Shown piece after piece: positions 50,824 through 60,648 of a stretch of 64,000 nt of DNA. The notes beneath the pieces are model-generated. The model saw only the letters and a list, made by a program, of their open reading frames with translations, searched no databases and had not been told where the DNA came from. Position 1 is the first letter of the stretch, and each line of letters starts with the position of its first letter. The position numbers and the translations under genes were made by a program. This DNA is from Novosphingobium profundi. Its GTDB lineage: Bacteria; Pseudomonadota; Alphaproteobacteria; Sphingomonadales; Sphingomonadaceae. The DNA lies in contig NZ_JABWCU010000010.1 of NCBI RefSeq assembly GCF_018491765.1, positions 124,001-188,000 of the forward strand, in the 5' to 3' direction.

Positions 50824-53148
50824 TCAGAACGAAAAGTCCGCGCTGAACAGGAAGGTCTGCGGCGTGCCGCGGTTGTAGCGATAGCCGCTCTTATTGATGC
50901 CCACCACGTAGTTCTTGTCGAACAGGTTGTAGGCGTTGACGCGAAGCTTGGCGTAAGGCGTGAGTGCGTAGCTGGCGGTGGCGTCGAAGACGACGTAGCC
51001 CTTGGTCGTCTTGGGCGTGCCCGCCGCGCCGTCGGTGCCGCGGTGGAGGCCGTCGCTGTACTTGAGGCCGCCACCCAGTTCGAGCCCCATGGGCAGCAGG
51101 TATGTGGTCCAGAGCGTCGCCGCGTCGCCCGGCGTGTAGGTCAGGTTCTCGGTGCCGTCGCTGGTGACGACCGGGCCTTCGAGGACCTTGCTGTCCTGGA
51201 TCGTGTAGCCCGCCGAGATCGACCAGGGCTCGGTGATGTGGCCCACCGTCGAAAGTTCGATGCCGCGCACGCGGCGCTTGCCGGTCTGCGTGGGATTGCC
51301 CGCATCGTCGAGCACCTGGCTGTTGATCTCGTTGCTGACGGTGGTCTGGTAGGCCGCCGCGTTGACTGCCAGCCGTCCATCGAACGCGTTCCACTTGGCG
51401 CCCACCTCGAAGGTATCGGCCTTCTGCGGCTTCATGTTGGGGTTCGCCGCGCTCGACGAGGAGGAACTGAGCGTGAAGTTGTCGCCGCCCGGAGGCTGCT
51501 GCGACAGCGCGTAGTTGGCGTAAAGGCTGAGGCTCTCGATCGGCTTGAAGACGGCGCCCAGCTTCCAGTTGAACAGCGTGCCCTTGTCGCTGAGGTTCGC
51601 CGTCTCGATGATCGTGCCGGTCGGGTTGTCGCCGCAGGCCACCGCGCCGCGTCCGGTGCCGCCGCAGACCGCATTGGCGAAGTAGCTCGTCTTGTAGTGG
51701 TCGACGCGGATGCCGCCGGTCACCAGCAGGGCGCCGTCGAGGAACTTGGCGGTATCGAAGGCATAGAACGACTGGGTGTCGGTCTTGCCCCGGTTCTGCG
51801 CGCCGTTCAGCCAATAGGCGTAAGTGCCAACGTCGTTCCAGTCCGGGTCGTAGAGGCTCGCGACCGCCAGCGAGCCCGAGCTGCTGTAGGCAAGTTGCAC
51901 CTGCTTTTCGCCGGTGATCTCGATGCCGGTGCTGAGCGCGTGCTCGACGGGGCCGGTCGCGAAGTCCCAGCGCAGGTTGAGCTGGTCGGTGATGATGCGG
52001 TTGCTGACGTTGCGCGTGGTCGGGTTGCTGCGCGCGGTGGTGTAGGTGGAGAGATCGTCCGCGTCGGTATAGGTGATGTTGCTGTTGGTCGTCATGAACG
52101 CGGTCAGCAGGTAGTCCTGGTGCGTCTTGCCCCAGCGCGCGGTGTTGGTGAGCTTGAGGTTGTCGGCGAGGTCGTGCTCGAGGATGAAGGTCGCCATCTT
52201 GGCGGTGACATCGTCGTGGTCGAGCCGGGTGCCATAGAAGTTCGAGGGATCGACCGGATGGCCGACGAGCTGCTCCAGGCCTGACTGCGGCTCCCAGCCC
52301 GAAATGCCGACGGTGGGTACGTAGCCGTCGGGGACATTGTCCTGGTTGACGTAGAGGAAGTTGAGGTAGGCGCGGGTGGCGGTGCCGAGGCCAAAGGCGA
52401 ACGAGGGCGCAACGCCCACGCGGCTGTTGTTGACGTGGTCGCGGCCGGGAACGTCGCTGTCCTGCCACACCGCGTTGAGGCGCACCGCCGCGTTGGGAAT
52501 GGCGCCGAGCGGTTGGTTGACGTCCATCGTCGCGCGCTTCTGGCCGTCGGTGCCGATCATCACGCTGGCGAGCGCCGCGGCCTCGGGGCCGGCGCGCTTG
52601 GAGACCATGTTGATCGCGCCCGAGGGCGCCGTGCGGCCGTTGTCGGTGCCCGCCGGGCCCTTGGCCACTTCGACCTGCTCGGTGTTGAAGATGTCGCGCG
52701 AGATCGCGCCGAGATCGCGGATGCCATCGACGAAGATGCTGCTCGAGGTGTCGAAACCGCGCATGTAGAGCGCGTCGCCGCTGGTGGTGTTGCCGTTTTC
52801 ACCGGCGTAGAAGGTGCCGACGCCCGGGCTGTTGCGCAGCGCCTCGGTCAGCGTCGTCGCGCCCTGCGCGTGGAAGGTCTCCTCCCCGATGATCTGGATG
52901 GTCTGCGGGGTGTCCTGCAGCGGCTGGGTGAACTTGGGCGAGGCCACGCGGTCGATCTTGACCCCGTCCTCATCCTCGAGCGCGGTGCTCGAGACGGTCA
53001 TCCCGCCAAGGTTGGTCGACGGCGATGCGGTGGCCGCGTCCTGTGCGGACTGGGCGTGCACCGGGCTCGCGGCCATGCCGAAGGCGCCGAGCGCGAGATA
53101 GGCTGGCGACGCCGATGCGATCGACGCGCGCAAACGTGAAATGGACAT
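50824..53148 (-). CDS. TonB-dependent catecholate siderophore receptor (Fiu-like)
   Basis: A 774-residue receptor. Signal peptide about 1-33 ([10 protein letters not shown]), plug about 70-200 with [39 protein letters not shown] and [19 protein letters not shown], and a barrel ending [10 protein letters not shown] with terminal Phe. The plug wording (FVDGIRD, K-G-P-A) is that of the TonB-siderophore branch related to Fiu and CirA. A Fur-type palindrome lies about 50 bp upstream of the ATG and a PiuC-like hydroxylase follows, so iron-starvation induction is expected. Confidence 0.9.
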   Translation of the reverse strand: MSISRLRASIASASPAYLALGAFGMAASPVHAQSAQDAATASPSTNLGGMTVSSTALEDEDGVKIDRVASPKFTQPLQDTPQTIQIIGEETFHAQGATTLTEALRNSPGVGTFYAGENGNTTSGDALYMRGFDTSSSIFVDGIRDLGAISRDIFNTEQVEVAKGPAGTDNGRTAPSGAINMVSKRAGPEAAALASVMIGTDGQKRATMDVNQPLGAIPNAAVRLNAVWQDSDVPGRDHVNNSRVGVAPSFAFGLGTATRAYLNFLYVNQDNVPDGYVPTVGISGWEPQSGLEQLVGHPVDPSNFYGTRLDHDDVTAKMATFILEHDLADNLKLTNTARWGKTHQDYLLTAFMTTNSNITYTDADDLSTYTTARSNPTTRNVSNRIITDQLNLRWDFATGPVEHALSTGIEITGEKQVQLAYSSSGSLAVASLYDPDWNDVGTYAYWLNGAQNRGKTDTQSFYAFDTAKFLDGALLVTGGIRVDHYKTSYFANAVCGGTGRGAVACGDNPTGTIIETANLSDKGTLFNWKLGAVFKPIESLSLYANYALSQQPPGGDNFTLSSSSSSAANPNMKPQKADTFEVGAKWNAFDGRLAVNAAAYQTTVSNEINSQVLDDAGNPTQTGKRRVRGIELSTVGHITEPWSISAGYTIQDSKVLEGPVVTSDGTENLTYTPGDAATLWTTYLLPMGLELGGGLKYSDGLHRGTDGAAGTPKTTKGYVVFDATASYALTPYAKLRVNAYNLFDKNYVVGINKSGYRYNRGTPQTFLFSADFSF

Positions 53149-53190
53149 CAATTTCCCCCCTGACGCGAGCAAGCAAAGATCTTGCTACAA

Positions 53191-53210
53191 TGATGCGAAT
53201 GATTCGCGAT
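53191..53210 (-). promoter_or_regulatory. Fur-box-like palindrome upstream of the siderophore receptor
   Basis: GCGAAT-g-ATTCGC (53195-53207) is a perfect 6-1-6 palindrome close to the TGCGAATNATTCGCA-type Fur boxes of proteobacteria, 47 bp before the receptor start. A second, poorer match (TTGCAAATAGTTCTTA, 53252-53267) lies further upstream. The gap from 53211 to 53725 otherwise holds only the SDR fragment and the receptor leader. Confidence 0.6.
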
Positions 53211-53378
53211 AGCGACGGGCGATAGTCACGATTCCGCTTAATTGCAAATAGTTCTTAGTTGCATTTCGAGAATATTGCAGCGCGCCCAGGAGGTTGCAGC
53301 GGCGCGCACGGCAAGAGCTTGGCCTCGCGATCGGGTTTGCGGCGCAGGCGTCGTGTCCAGACGCGTCCGAACCGCACG

Positions 53379-53483
53379 AACTCGGGGACCCGGCGCGGCA
53401 ATTCCGGCGACGATGGCCGAACCGATGCCGCCAGTGCTCCCCGTCACGACGCCCGTCTGATCTGCGAAACCCCGTTCAACCAC
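53379..53483 (-). pseudogene. Short-chain dehydrogenase N-terminal fragment
   Basis: On the minus strand the sequence reads DQTGVVTGSTGGIGSAIVAG followed by I-A-A, which is the first strand and glycine-rich turn (T-G-x-x-x-G-I-G) of an SDR, preceded by a few plausible residues. After about 35 codons the similarity is lost, and no Y-x3-K segment follows before the receptor gene. A truncated relic is the likely explanation. Confidence 0.45.
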
Positions 53484-53725
53484 GCTATAAGGGGCTTCTT
53501 TGAATACCTGCGGGCATTTCTCCGCGCGCCTGCTCCGAATTGCGGCGAAAGAGTGTTTGGCGCCGCGCTCTATCCGATATGCGAAGAGCCGCGAGCGTAG
53601 TCATGACAATTCGACGCAACTTCAACAGCAAGCCGACGCGGCCGCTGACGCGCGAAGAGACACATTCGATATCTCACGCCTGCACGCGTGCATCTCGACA
53701 ATTTTATCAAAAGGTTCAGGGAAAA

Positions 53726-55849
53726 ATGAGCAATTCTTTCGGCAAGCTGCTGCTTGCGGCCACGGCGCTGACCGCGGTCCCCGGGCTGGCCTTCGCGCAG
53801 GACGGCAAATCGGACGACGGGCAGGCTGGCGGTTTCAACGAGATCGTCGTCACCTCGCAGCGCACCGAGCAACGCTTGCAGGACGTGCCGCTCAGCGTCA
53901 CGGCGATCACGCCCGAGGAGATCGCGACCCGTCAGATCCTCGCGCCGACGGACGTGGCGCGCCTCGTACCCAACCTCAAGCTTGACGGCGTGACCGGTGG
54001 TTCGGCGGGGCTCAAGGCCTATATCCGTGGCGGCGGCGGCACCGACGGCGGCTACGTGATGTCGGAAGCCGAAGTCGCGCTCTACGTCAACGACGTCTAC
54101 AACGCGCGCATGCAGGGCGCGCTGATGGACTTCGCCGAGATCGAGCGGATCGAGGTCCTGCGCGGCCCGCAGGGCGTGCTCTACGGCCGCAACGCCTCGG
54201 CCGGCGCCATCAACATCATCACCAAGCAACCCGCCGATGTGCTGACCGGCACCGCGCAAGTGGGCTACGGCACCTGGAACGAGCGCCGCGTCAAGGGCTA
54301 CCTCTCGGTGCCGCTGAGCGAAGACGGTAAGTGGGCCGCCTCGATCAACGGCATCGCGCGCAAGCGCGACGGTGGCCGCCAGTACAACGCGACGCTCGAC
54401 AAGAAGGTCGGGGCCGAGGATTTCCAGGGCGGCATGTTCGACCTTGCCTACAAGGGCAGCGACGTCACCGCGCGCCTGAACCTCTACTACATGGACCTCG
54501 ATTCCGACGGCCAGTGGTCGGTCAACACCGTCACCGATGCCGACGGCAAGATCACCCCGCTCTCGGGCTCCTACCGCACCGTGCTCTCGCCGGTCGAATC
54601 CTACACCGCCGTGACCCAGAAGGGCGGATCGCTCAAGCTGACCGCGAACTATCCGGGCGGCACGCTGACCTCGATCACCGCCTATTCCGAGCTCGACGAC
54701 GCCTGGCGCCAGGATTTTTCAGGCGGCGTCTACCCCTCGATGCTGGGCATGTCCGGCGATACCCCGCTCGCGCTCATGGACCGCGAGAGCATTTCGCAGC
54801 AGTGGCAGTTCAGCCAGGAAACCAACGCCACCGGCTCGCTTGCCGATGACTTCATCGACTACGTGATCGGGGTCTATTATTTCCACGAGAACGGCGATCA
54901 GGTGATCAACACCACGACCTTCTTCGTCCCCTCGGTCACCAACTTCCACGCCAAGACCGACGCCTGGGCCGGGTACGGCCAGTTCACCTTCAACCTGACC
55001 GACCAGCTCGCCTTCATAGCGGGCGGTCGCTACACGCTGGAGGACAAGGCGCTGAACGCGGACATCGACGGGGATCCCGCGATCAGCCGCGACCACTATG
55101 AGAAGTTCACGCCCAAGCTGGGCGTCAACTTCAAGCCGCTGCCCGATCTGCTGGTCTATGGTTCGTATTCGGTCGGCTTCAAGTCGGGCGGCTACAACGG
55201 CCTCGCCTCGACCGCGCAGCAGCTTGCCGCCGCCTTCAAGCCGCAGACCACCGACGCCTTCGAAGTGGGCGTCAAGACCGACCTTGGCCGCACGCTGCGC
55301 CTTGCCGTCTCGGGCTTCGTCAACAAGGTCCAGGACCGTCAGGAATCGGTCAACCTGGGCGATGGCGGCTTCCTGATCGAGAACTACGATCTCACCATCA
55401 AGGGCATTGAGGCGGAAATCGCCTGGAAGCCGGTGCGCGGCCTGCAGATCTGGGGCAACGGCGCGCTCAACGACGGCAAGTACCGCAACGTTCCGGAAGG
55501 CGCCTCGCTTACGGGTAACGTGCCGCCTTTCCTGCCCGATTACCAGGCGACGGTGGGCTTCGACTACAACTTCGATCTCGGCGATGGCACGGTCAAGTTC
55601 GGCGCGGACGGCAACTTCCGCGATGCCTACTACTCGACCGCCGACAACGCCGGCATCGGCGCTGTGGATTCGACGCAGATCTTCAACGGCTACGTCGGCT
55701 ACGACATCGGCCCCTGGAACTTCCAGATCGCGGGCAAGAACCTGTTTAACCAGATCAACTGGCAGACCGGTTTCGGCTTCTCGGTCGTCAACCCGCGCTT
55801 CATGACCGATCCGCGCACGGTGCTGGGCACGATCCGCTACAGCTTCTAA
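53726..55849 (+). CDS. TonB-dependent receptor
   Basis: A 707-residue receptor. Signal peptide about 1-24 (AVPGLAFAQDG), TonB-box-like NEIVVTSQRTEQ, plug with IEVLRGPQGVLYGRNASAGA, barrel ending TVLGTIRYSF with the terminal Phe. There is no STN domain. The class is the broad sphingomonad FyuA/BtuB-like receptor group for organic ligands. The ATG at 53726 has AGGGA upstream and begins the signal peptide, whereas the frame runs back to 53540. It stands alone with a strong hairpin after it; no ligand can be inferred from neighbours. Confidence 0.88.
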   Translation: MSNSFGKLLLAATALTAVPGLAFAQDGKSDDGQAGGFNEIVVTSQRTEQRLQDVPLSVTAITPEEIATRQILAPTDVARLVPNLKLDGVTGGSAGLKAYIRGGGGTDGGYVMSEAEVALYVNDVYNARMQGALMDFAEIERIEVLRGPQGVLYGRNASAGAINIITKQPADVLTGTAQVGYGTWNERRVKGYLSVPLSEDGKWAASINGIARKRDGGRQYNATLDKKVGAEDFQGGMFDLAYKGSDVTARLNLYYMDLDSDGQWSVNTVTDADGKITPLSGSYRTVLSPVESYTAVTQKGGSLKLTANYPGGTLTSITAYSELDDAWRQDFSGGVYPSMLGMSGDTPLALMDRESISQQWQFSQETNATGSLADDFIDYVIGVYYFHENGDQVINTTTFFVPSVTNFHAKTDAWAGYGQFTFNLTDQLAFIAGGRYTLEDKALNADIDGDPAISRDHYEKFTPKLGVNFKPLPDLLVYGSYSVGFKSGGYNGLASTAQQLAAAFKPQTTDAFEVGVKTDLGRTLRLAVSGFVNKVQDRQESVNLGDGGFLIENYDLTIKGIEAEIAWKPVRGLQIWGNGALNDGKYRNVPEGASLTGNVPPFLPDYQATVGFDYNFDLGDGTVKFGADGNFRDAYYSTADNAGIGAVDSTQIFNGYVGYDIGPWNFQIAGKNLFNQINWQTGFGFSVVNPRFMTDPRTVLGTIRYSF

Positions 55850-55861
55850 GCGGGGCTTATA

Positions 55862-55896
55862 CCAAGCAGCGATGAGTGAAGCTCAACGCTGCTTGG
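55862..55896. terminator. Terminator-like perfect hairpin between convergent genes
   Basis: CCAAGCAGCG (55862-55871) and CGCTGCTTGG (55887-55896) are exact reverse complements with a 15-nt loop, 12 bp after the receptor stop and about 100 bp before the convergent peptidase stop. No T-tract follows on either strand. Likely a two-way terminator. Confidence 0.5.
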
Positions 55897-55996
55897 CGGG
55901 TAACACCAAGCGCCGCGGCACGGGGCCGATGGAACGATTGGGCTCGTGCCGCGCGCGGCAACGCGCATCGGATGGCGCTGCCACCCTTGGCGCCGA

Positions 55997-58063
55997 CTAT
56001 TGGCGCAGGTGCGCGTCGAAGAAGCCGAGCACGCGCCTTTGCACGTCCTCCTGGTGCGCGGGTTCGTGGAACCAGTGCGGTTCGCGCGGGTAGCGGACCA
56101 TCTGCGCGGGCTTGTCCAGCAGGCGCAGCCCCCGGTAGAACTGGAGCGCCATGGTCGGCGGGACGCGGGTGTCCTCGGCTCCGCTGAGGATCAGCACTGG
56201 GGTCTCGACCTTGTCGAGCAGGCGCACCGAGGAAGTTGCGTCGAGATCGGCAAGGTGCGCCTGCGGCTCGCCGAAATAGCCGGTGGTGAAATCGGGCGTG
56301 TCGGTGGCGCGCGCCATGACTGCCATGTCGACCGGGGCGGCCCCCATCACGCCCGCCTTGAAGCGCTTGGTGTGGGTCACGCTCCAGGCGGTCATGAAGC
56401 CGCCGTAGCTCCACCCGCCGATGCCCAGGCGCTTGGGATCGGCGATGCCCTGCGCCTCGAGGCTGTCGAGCCCGTCGAGCATGTCCTGGTAGTCCCCGCC
56501 ACCCCAGTCCTTGCCGACGGCGCGGGCGAAGTCGGTGCCCTGGCCGTCCGAGCCCCGGATATTGGGCAGCAGGACCGCATAGCCGTGCGTCGCCAACATC
56601 TGCGCCCATTCGTGCCACGAGCCCAGCCAGCCCGACCACCAGGCCCATTCCGGCCCGCCATGGATCTGCACGATGGTGGGCAGCCTCCGGGACTTGTCGT
56701 AGCCCGGAGGGGTTACCAGCACGCCGTAGATCGTGCGGGCATCGACACTGCTCTTCCAGGATATCTCCTCGACTTTGCCGAGCGACCACCTGGCGACCTC
56801 GGGATTGATCTGGGTGATCGGCCGGGACGTGCCCTTGCGCACCGTCCAGACGTCGGCCGGCCGGTCCGGGCTGGAAAGCGAGACCGCCATGAGCTGATCG
56901 CGCGGCCCCACTTCGAGGTCGCTCGCTTCCCCGTCGAGGTCGGCGAGCGTGGTGACCGTGCCGTCGAGGGCCAGGCGCACGATGTGCGAACGCGTCTTCT
57001 CGAAGGTCGTCGCCAGGATCGCCTTGCCGTCGCGGGTCCAGGTCATGTGCGTGAACAGCCCGGCGTAATCGTCGGCCAGCGCGTGGGTCTCGCCGCTCGC
57101 CAGGTCATGGACGCGCACGCCAAGCCCGATGAAGCCGGGTGTGCGCAGGATGCCCGAGAGGATCTTGGTGCCATCGGGCGAGAAGTGGATCTCGCCTTCG
57201 CTGTGCGCGATCAGGGTCTTGCCCAGGGCGCCGGTCGCCGGATCGAGCAAGGCGACGTTGCCGAAATAGAAGTAGGTGTTGATGTCCGTCTTGTCGGTGG
57301 TGCGCACGGCGATGCGCGTGCCATCGGGCGACCAGGCGAGCTGCGAGATGGTCACGCCCTCGGGCGAGACGCGGCGGGCACGGCCAGTCGCCAGGTCGAG
57401 TAGCCAGAGCCGCGTGAAATGCCCGGTCGCATCCATGACCTGTTCGTCGCGTCCGGCTTCCTTGTCGGCCTTTTCCGCCGCGCTTGGCGGATCGGTGGCG
57501 AGGAAGGCGATCGTCTTTCCATCGGGAGAGAAGGCAAAGTCGCTCACGCTGCCGGCAAAGGCCGTAAGCGGAACGGCTTCGCCCCCATCGCTCGGCATCA
57601 TCCAGATCTGTAGCGTTGCCTTGCCGGCACCGACTTCGGCGCGCGTGCCGGGAACATCGGTGGTAAAGGCGAAGCGGAGGTCCGCCGTGCCGGTAAGTGG
57701 GTTCGCCCGGTCCGACAGGAACGCCACATGCGCGCCGTCGGGCGCGAAGCGCGGGGTGTTGTTGATCCCCGCGCTCGTGGCAAGTCGGCGCGGCGGGGCG
57801 CTGCCGTCGGCGGGTACCTGCCAGATCGTCTGCAGCGGCGCGTTGAACGTCGCCATCTGGCGGGTGACCGTATAGAGGATGCGCGTGCCGTCGGGCGACA
57901 TGGCAATGTCGCGCATGTCGTCGAGGCGCATGATGTCCTCGGGAGCGATCGCCCCGCCCTTTGCCGCGGAAATGGCGGTATCTGCCGCCAGCACCGGGCA
58001 TGGCGCCAGCGCGCTTCCCAGCACGGCCAGGAGAGGGAGGGCGGAGCGGATCGCGGTCTTCAT
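55997..58063 (-). CDS. S9-family prolyl-oligopeptidase/dipeptidyl aminopeptidase
   Basis: A 688-residue exported peptidase. Signal peptide about 1-27 (APCPVLAAD), a seven-bladed propeller of TolB/WD40-like repeats (MSPDGTRILYTV, FAPDGAHVAFLSD, FSPDGKTIAFLA, WSPDGTRIAVRT, FSPDGTKILSG) to about residue 420, then an alpha/beta hydrolase domain with S552 in G-G-W-S-Y-G-G, the acid in SGAEDTRVPP and the His in EPHWFHEPAHQ. It cleaves short peptides in the periplasm. It starts 25 bp after the TonB receptor stop, suggesting receptor-delivered peptides as substrate. Confidence 0.92.
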   Translation of the reverse strand: MKTAIRSALPLLAVLGSALAPCPVLAADTAISAAKGGAIAPEDIMRLDDMRDIAMSPDGTRILYTVTRQMATFNAPLQTIWQVPADGSAPPRRLATSAGINNTPRFAPDGAHVAFLSDRANPLTGTADLRFAFTTDVPGTRAEVGAGKATLQIWMMPSDGGEAVPLTAFAGSVSDFAFSPDGKTIAFLATDPPSAAEKADKEAGRDEQVMDATGHFTRLWLLDLATGRARRVSPEGVTISQLAWSPDGTRIAVRTTDKTDINTYFYFGNVALLDPATGALGKTLIAHSEGEIHFSPDGTKILSGILRTPGFIGLGVRVHDLASGETHALADDYAGLFTHMTWTRDGKAILATTFEKTRSHIVRLALDGTVTTLADLDGEASDLEVGPRDQLMAVSLSSPDRPADVWTVRKGTSRPITQINPEVARWSLGKVEEISWKSSVDARTIYGVLVTPPGYDKSRRLPTIVQIHGGPEWAWWSGWLGSWHEWAQMLATHGYAVLLPNIRGSDGQGTDFARAVGKDWGGGDYQDMLDGLDSLEAQGIADPKRLGIGGWSYGGFMTAWSVTHTKRFKAGVMGAAPVDMAVMARATDTPDFTTGYFGEPQAHLADLDATSSVRLLDKVETPVLILSGAEDTRVPPTMALQFYRGLRLLDKPAQMVRYPREPHWFHEPAHQEDVQRRVLGFFDAHLRQ

Positions 58064-58088
58064 ATCATGTCCCTGTTGGCGATGGGTC

Positions 58089-60284
58089 TCAGAGCCCGAA
58101 GTCGAGGCGCAGGCCGATCGTGCGCGGGCGCGTGACCGAGTAGGCCGGCGCCGTCATCGAGGTGAAGGGCGCGTTGAGCACCCCGCGCTCGTTGAACACG
58201 TTGTTGGCAAAGACCATCGCCTTGACGTGATCGCCCAGCGTGAGCGAGGCACGCAGGTCGAACAGGTTGTAGTCGCCGCGCGTCGCCGTGCTGCCGAAGG
58301 CGACTGGCGCCGAGGAGAGGTAGCGGTGCGCCACTTCGAACGTGGGCGCCATCGCGCTGCCCGGAATCGTCAGGCGCAGGTTGTTGGCGACCGACCACTT
58401 CGACGAGCCGGGAAGGGTGGTCCCGGAGGCATAGCCGCCGCCCGCGGCGAAGCTGTCGGGCAGCAAGGCGGTGAGCTTCGCGTCCTGGTAGGTCACGTTG
58501 CTCGAGAAGCTGATCGCCTTGCTGAGGTTCACCGTGCCCGAGAACTCGACACCCGCGACGTTCGCGCCGCCCGCGTTGACGACATAGGAATAGTACGTCG
58601 GGGCCGGGCCGAAGAGGCGCGCCTGGATGTTCTTCCAGTCAAGGTTGAAGACGCTCGTCTCGATGTAGATGCGGTCCTCGAGCGCGCTGAACTTGACGCC
58701 CATCTCGTAGTTGTCGACCTCGTCGCTGCCGTAGGTCTGCGGCAGCGAATCGAGGAACCCGGCGTTGGGGTTGATGCCCCCCACGCGGTAGCCCTTCGAA
58801 TACGTGGCGTACCACATGAAGTCGTCGCTGGGGTGCAGCGCCAGCGTCACCTTGGGGGTGAAGCCGTCCTCCGAGTTCGAGACCGTTGCCGAGCTGCCCG
58901 TGGTGCTGCCGCTGATCGCGCCCGGTTCGTTGATCACCGTGCCCGAATACTTGTTGGAATAGTAGCGTCCGCCCAGGGTCAGTTCCACGCCGTTGACCGG
59001 CGTGAGGGTCACTTCGCCGAACAGCCCGAAGTCCTCGTTCACCGAGTTCGAACGGTAGCCGTAGACGACGTCGGCCGGTGCCAGCGTCGAGCCGTAGATG
59101 TCCTCGGCCCCCGGCGCGATGATCTGGTCGTAGCTTGCCTTCTTCGCGTGAAGGTAGCTGGTGCCGATGAGCCAGGTGACCGGCCCTTCGTCCTTCGAGG
59201 CCAGGCGCGCCTCGACCTGCTTCAGGTTGGAATCGGCCGTGCCCAGCGAATAAGGCGCGTCCTCGCCCTCGTAGACGCCGTTGAGGTAGCCATACGTGGG
59301 GTAGGACAGGACCGTGGTGTTGGTCTTCTTGTCGATCGAGCCGAAGGCGGTGAAGTCGGCGAAGCCCAGGTCCTGCTCGAGCTTGAGGCTGTTGAGGAAG
59401 AAGCTTGTTTCCTGTGGCTCGTTGCGGGCGATGCCGCTGCGGGTAAGCGCGTCGAGCGAGGTGATGTAGGTCTGGTCGTCGAGGCGCGTGTCCTGGTAGG
59501 CCGTCATCCAGGTGACCTTGGTGTCGACCGAGGGGGTCAGCACGATCGAGCCGCGCAGCCCGCGCGTGCGGAAGTTGTTGCTGCCCTCGTCGCCCGTCGC
59601 CAGGTTGTCGATGTAGCCGGCATCGTAGCGTTGCAGCGCCATGCCGCGCACCGCCAGAACGTCCTGGATGATCGGCACGTTGACCATCGCCTTGGCGGCG
59701 TAGTTGGCCTCCTGCGCGTTGTCGGTATAGCCGATCAGCGCTTCGCCTGCGGCATCGAACGCGCTCGTGTCGGCGGTCTTGACCACGTAGTTCACCGCGC
59801 CGCCCAGCGACGAGGAACCGAACAGCGTGCCCTGGGGCCCGCGCAGCACCTCGACGCGGTCGAGATCGAAGGTGTCGACGTCGGGAATGCCGATCGGCCA
59901 GCCCGGCTCCACCAGCGGGATCTCGTTCATGTAGTAGCCGGTCGTCGTCTGGCCCTGCTCGTGGTAGGTGGTGGCCGCGATGCCACGGATGACGACTTCG
60001 GAGATGCCGGGCTGGTAGTCGTTGAAAGTGACGCCGGGCAGGCGCGTGATGTAGTCGGACAGGCTATTGGCATTCGCCGCGGCCAGGTCCTCGCCGGTCA
60101 CCGCGCTGATCGGCAGGGCCACGTCGCGCAGCGTCTCGTCGCGCTTGGTCGCGGTCACGACGATCTCGCCGGGCTTGGTCGCGCCCGTATCGGCCGCGTC
60201 CCGCGCGAAGGACGGCATCGCGAGCACCATCGCGCCCAGCGCTGCACTGCAAAATACCCCGTTCCGGATAAGACTGTTTTTCAT
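58089..60284 (-). CDS. TonB-dependent receptor
   Basis: A 731-residue receptor. Signal peptide about 1-28 (LAMPSFARD), TonB-box-like GEIVVTATKRDE, plug with VEVLRGPQGTLFGSSSLGGA, and barrel ending RTIGLRLDFGL. It resembles the receptor at 2.8 kb in plug wording and length. No STN domain. It shares an operon with the S9 peptidase and diverges from the amidohydrolase gene, so the three may handle one peptide-like or acylated nutrient. Confidence 0.88.
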   Translation of the reverse strand: MKNSLIRNGVFCSAALGAMVLAMPSFARDAADTGATKPGEIVVTATKRDETLRDVALPISAVTGEDLAAANANSLSDYITRLPGVTFNDYQPGISEVVIRGIAATTYHEQGQTTTGYYMNEIPLVEPGWPIGIPDVDTFDLDRVEVLRGPQGTLFGSSSLGGAVNYVVKTADTSAFDAAGEALIGYTDNAQEANYAAKAMVNVPIIQDVLAVRGMALQRYDAGYIDNLATGDEGSNNFRTRGLRGSIVLTPSVDTKVTWMTAYQDTRLDDQTYITSLDALTRSGIARNEPQETSFFLNSLKLEQDLGFADFTAFGSIDKKTNTTVLSYPTYGYLNGVYEGEDAPYSLGTADSNLKQVEARLASKDEGPVTWLIGTSYLHAKKASYDQIIAPGAEDIYGSTLAPADVVYGYRSNSVNEDFGLFGEVTLTPVNGVELTLGGRYYSNKYSGTVINEPGAISGSTTGSSATVSNSEDGFTPKVTLALHPSDDFMWYATYSKGYRVGGINPNAGFLDSLPQTYGSDEVDNYEMGVKFSALEDRIYIETSVFNLDWKNIQARLFGPAPTYYSYVVNAGGANVAGVEFSGTVNLSKAISFSSNVTYQDAKLTALLPDSFAAGGGYASGTTLPGSSKWSVANNLRLTIPGSAMAPTFEVAHRYLSSAPVAFGSTATRGDYNLFDLRASLTLGDHVKAMVFANNVFNERGVLNAPFTSMTAPAYSVTRPRTIGLRLDFGL

Positions 60285-60648
60285 CACGCAAAGCCCCCTT
60301 TGGTTCACTCGAAATATCCGACACGTCCGGATCGGACACGCCCCTCATGGATCGGGCCGTCTGTGGTGCAGCCCCGTCGGCGTATAGATTTGAACTGCCT
60401 TGGTTCCTCAAAAACATCCAGATTATGGAAAAGCAGGGGGCCAACTGGCGGCGGCCCCTGCCAGCCGCCGTCGGGGTCAGGCGCCCACGCACCGGAAACC
60501 GCGCGAGACAGCGGCTTCGCGCGGGTGGAATAGGCCTTGGCACCTTCGCATTTGCAGAATTGGGCCTTGGGGCCGCCGCTCAGGCAATTAGTCTGGCCCC
60601 ATCGATGCGCAAGGTTTGCAGCGCGAAGAGGGGCCATGAGAGGGCAAG
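60285..60648. other. 364-bp divergent intergenic region without a convincing gene
   Basis: It separates a TonB receptor (minus) and an amidohydrolase (plus). Both strands hold open frames of about 100 codons, but these are Arg/Gly/Pro-rich and lack a credible start or family match. A hairpin (CAGGGGGCC at 60434-60442, GGCCCCTG at 60453-60460, one bulged G) is the only clear structure. Promoters of both genes must lie here, but I cannot place them. Confidence 0.5.
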
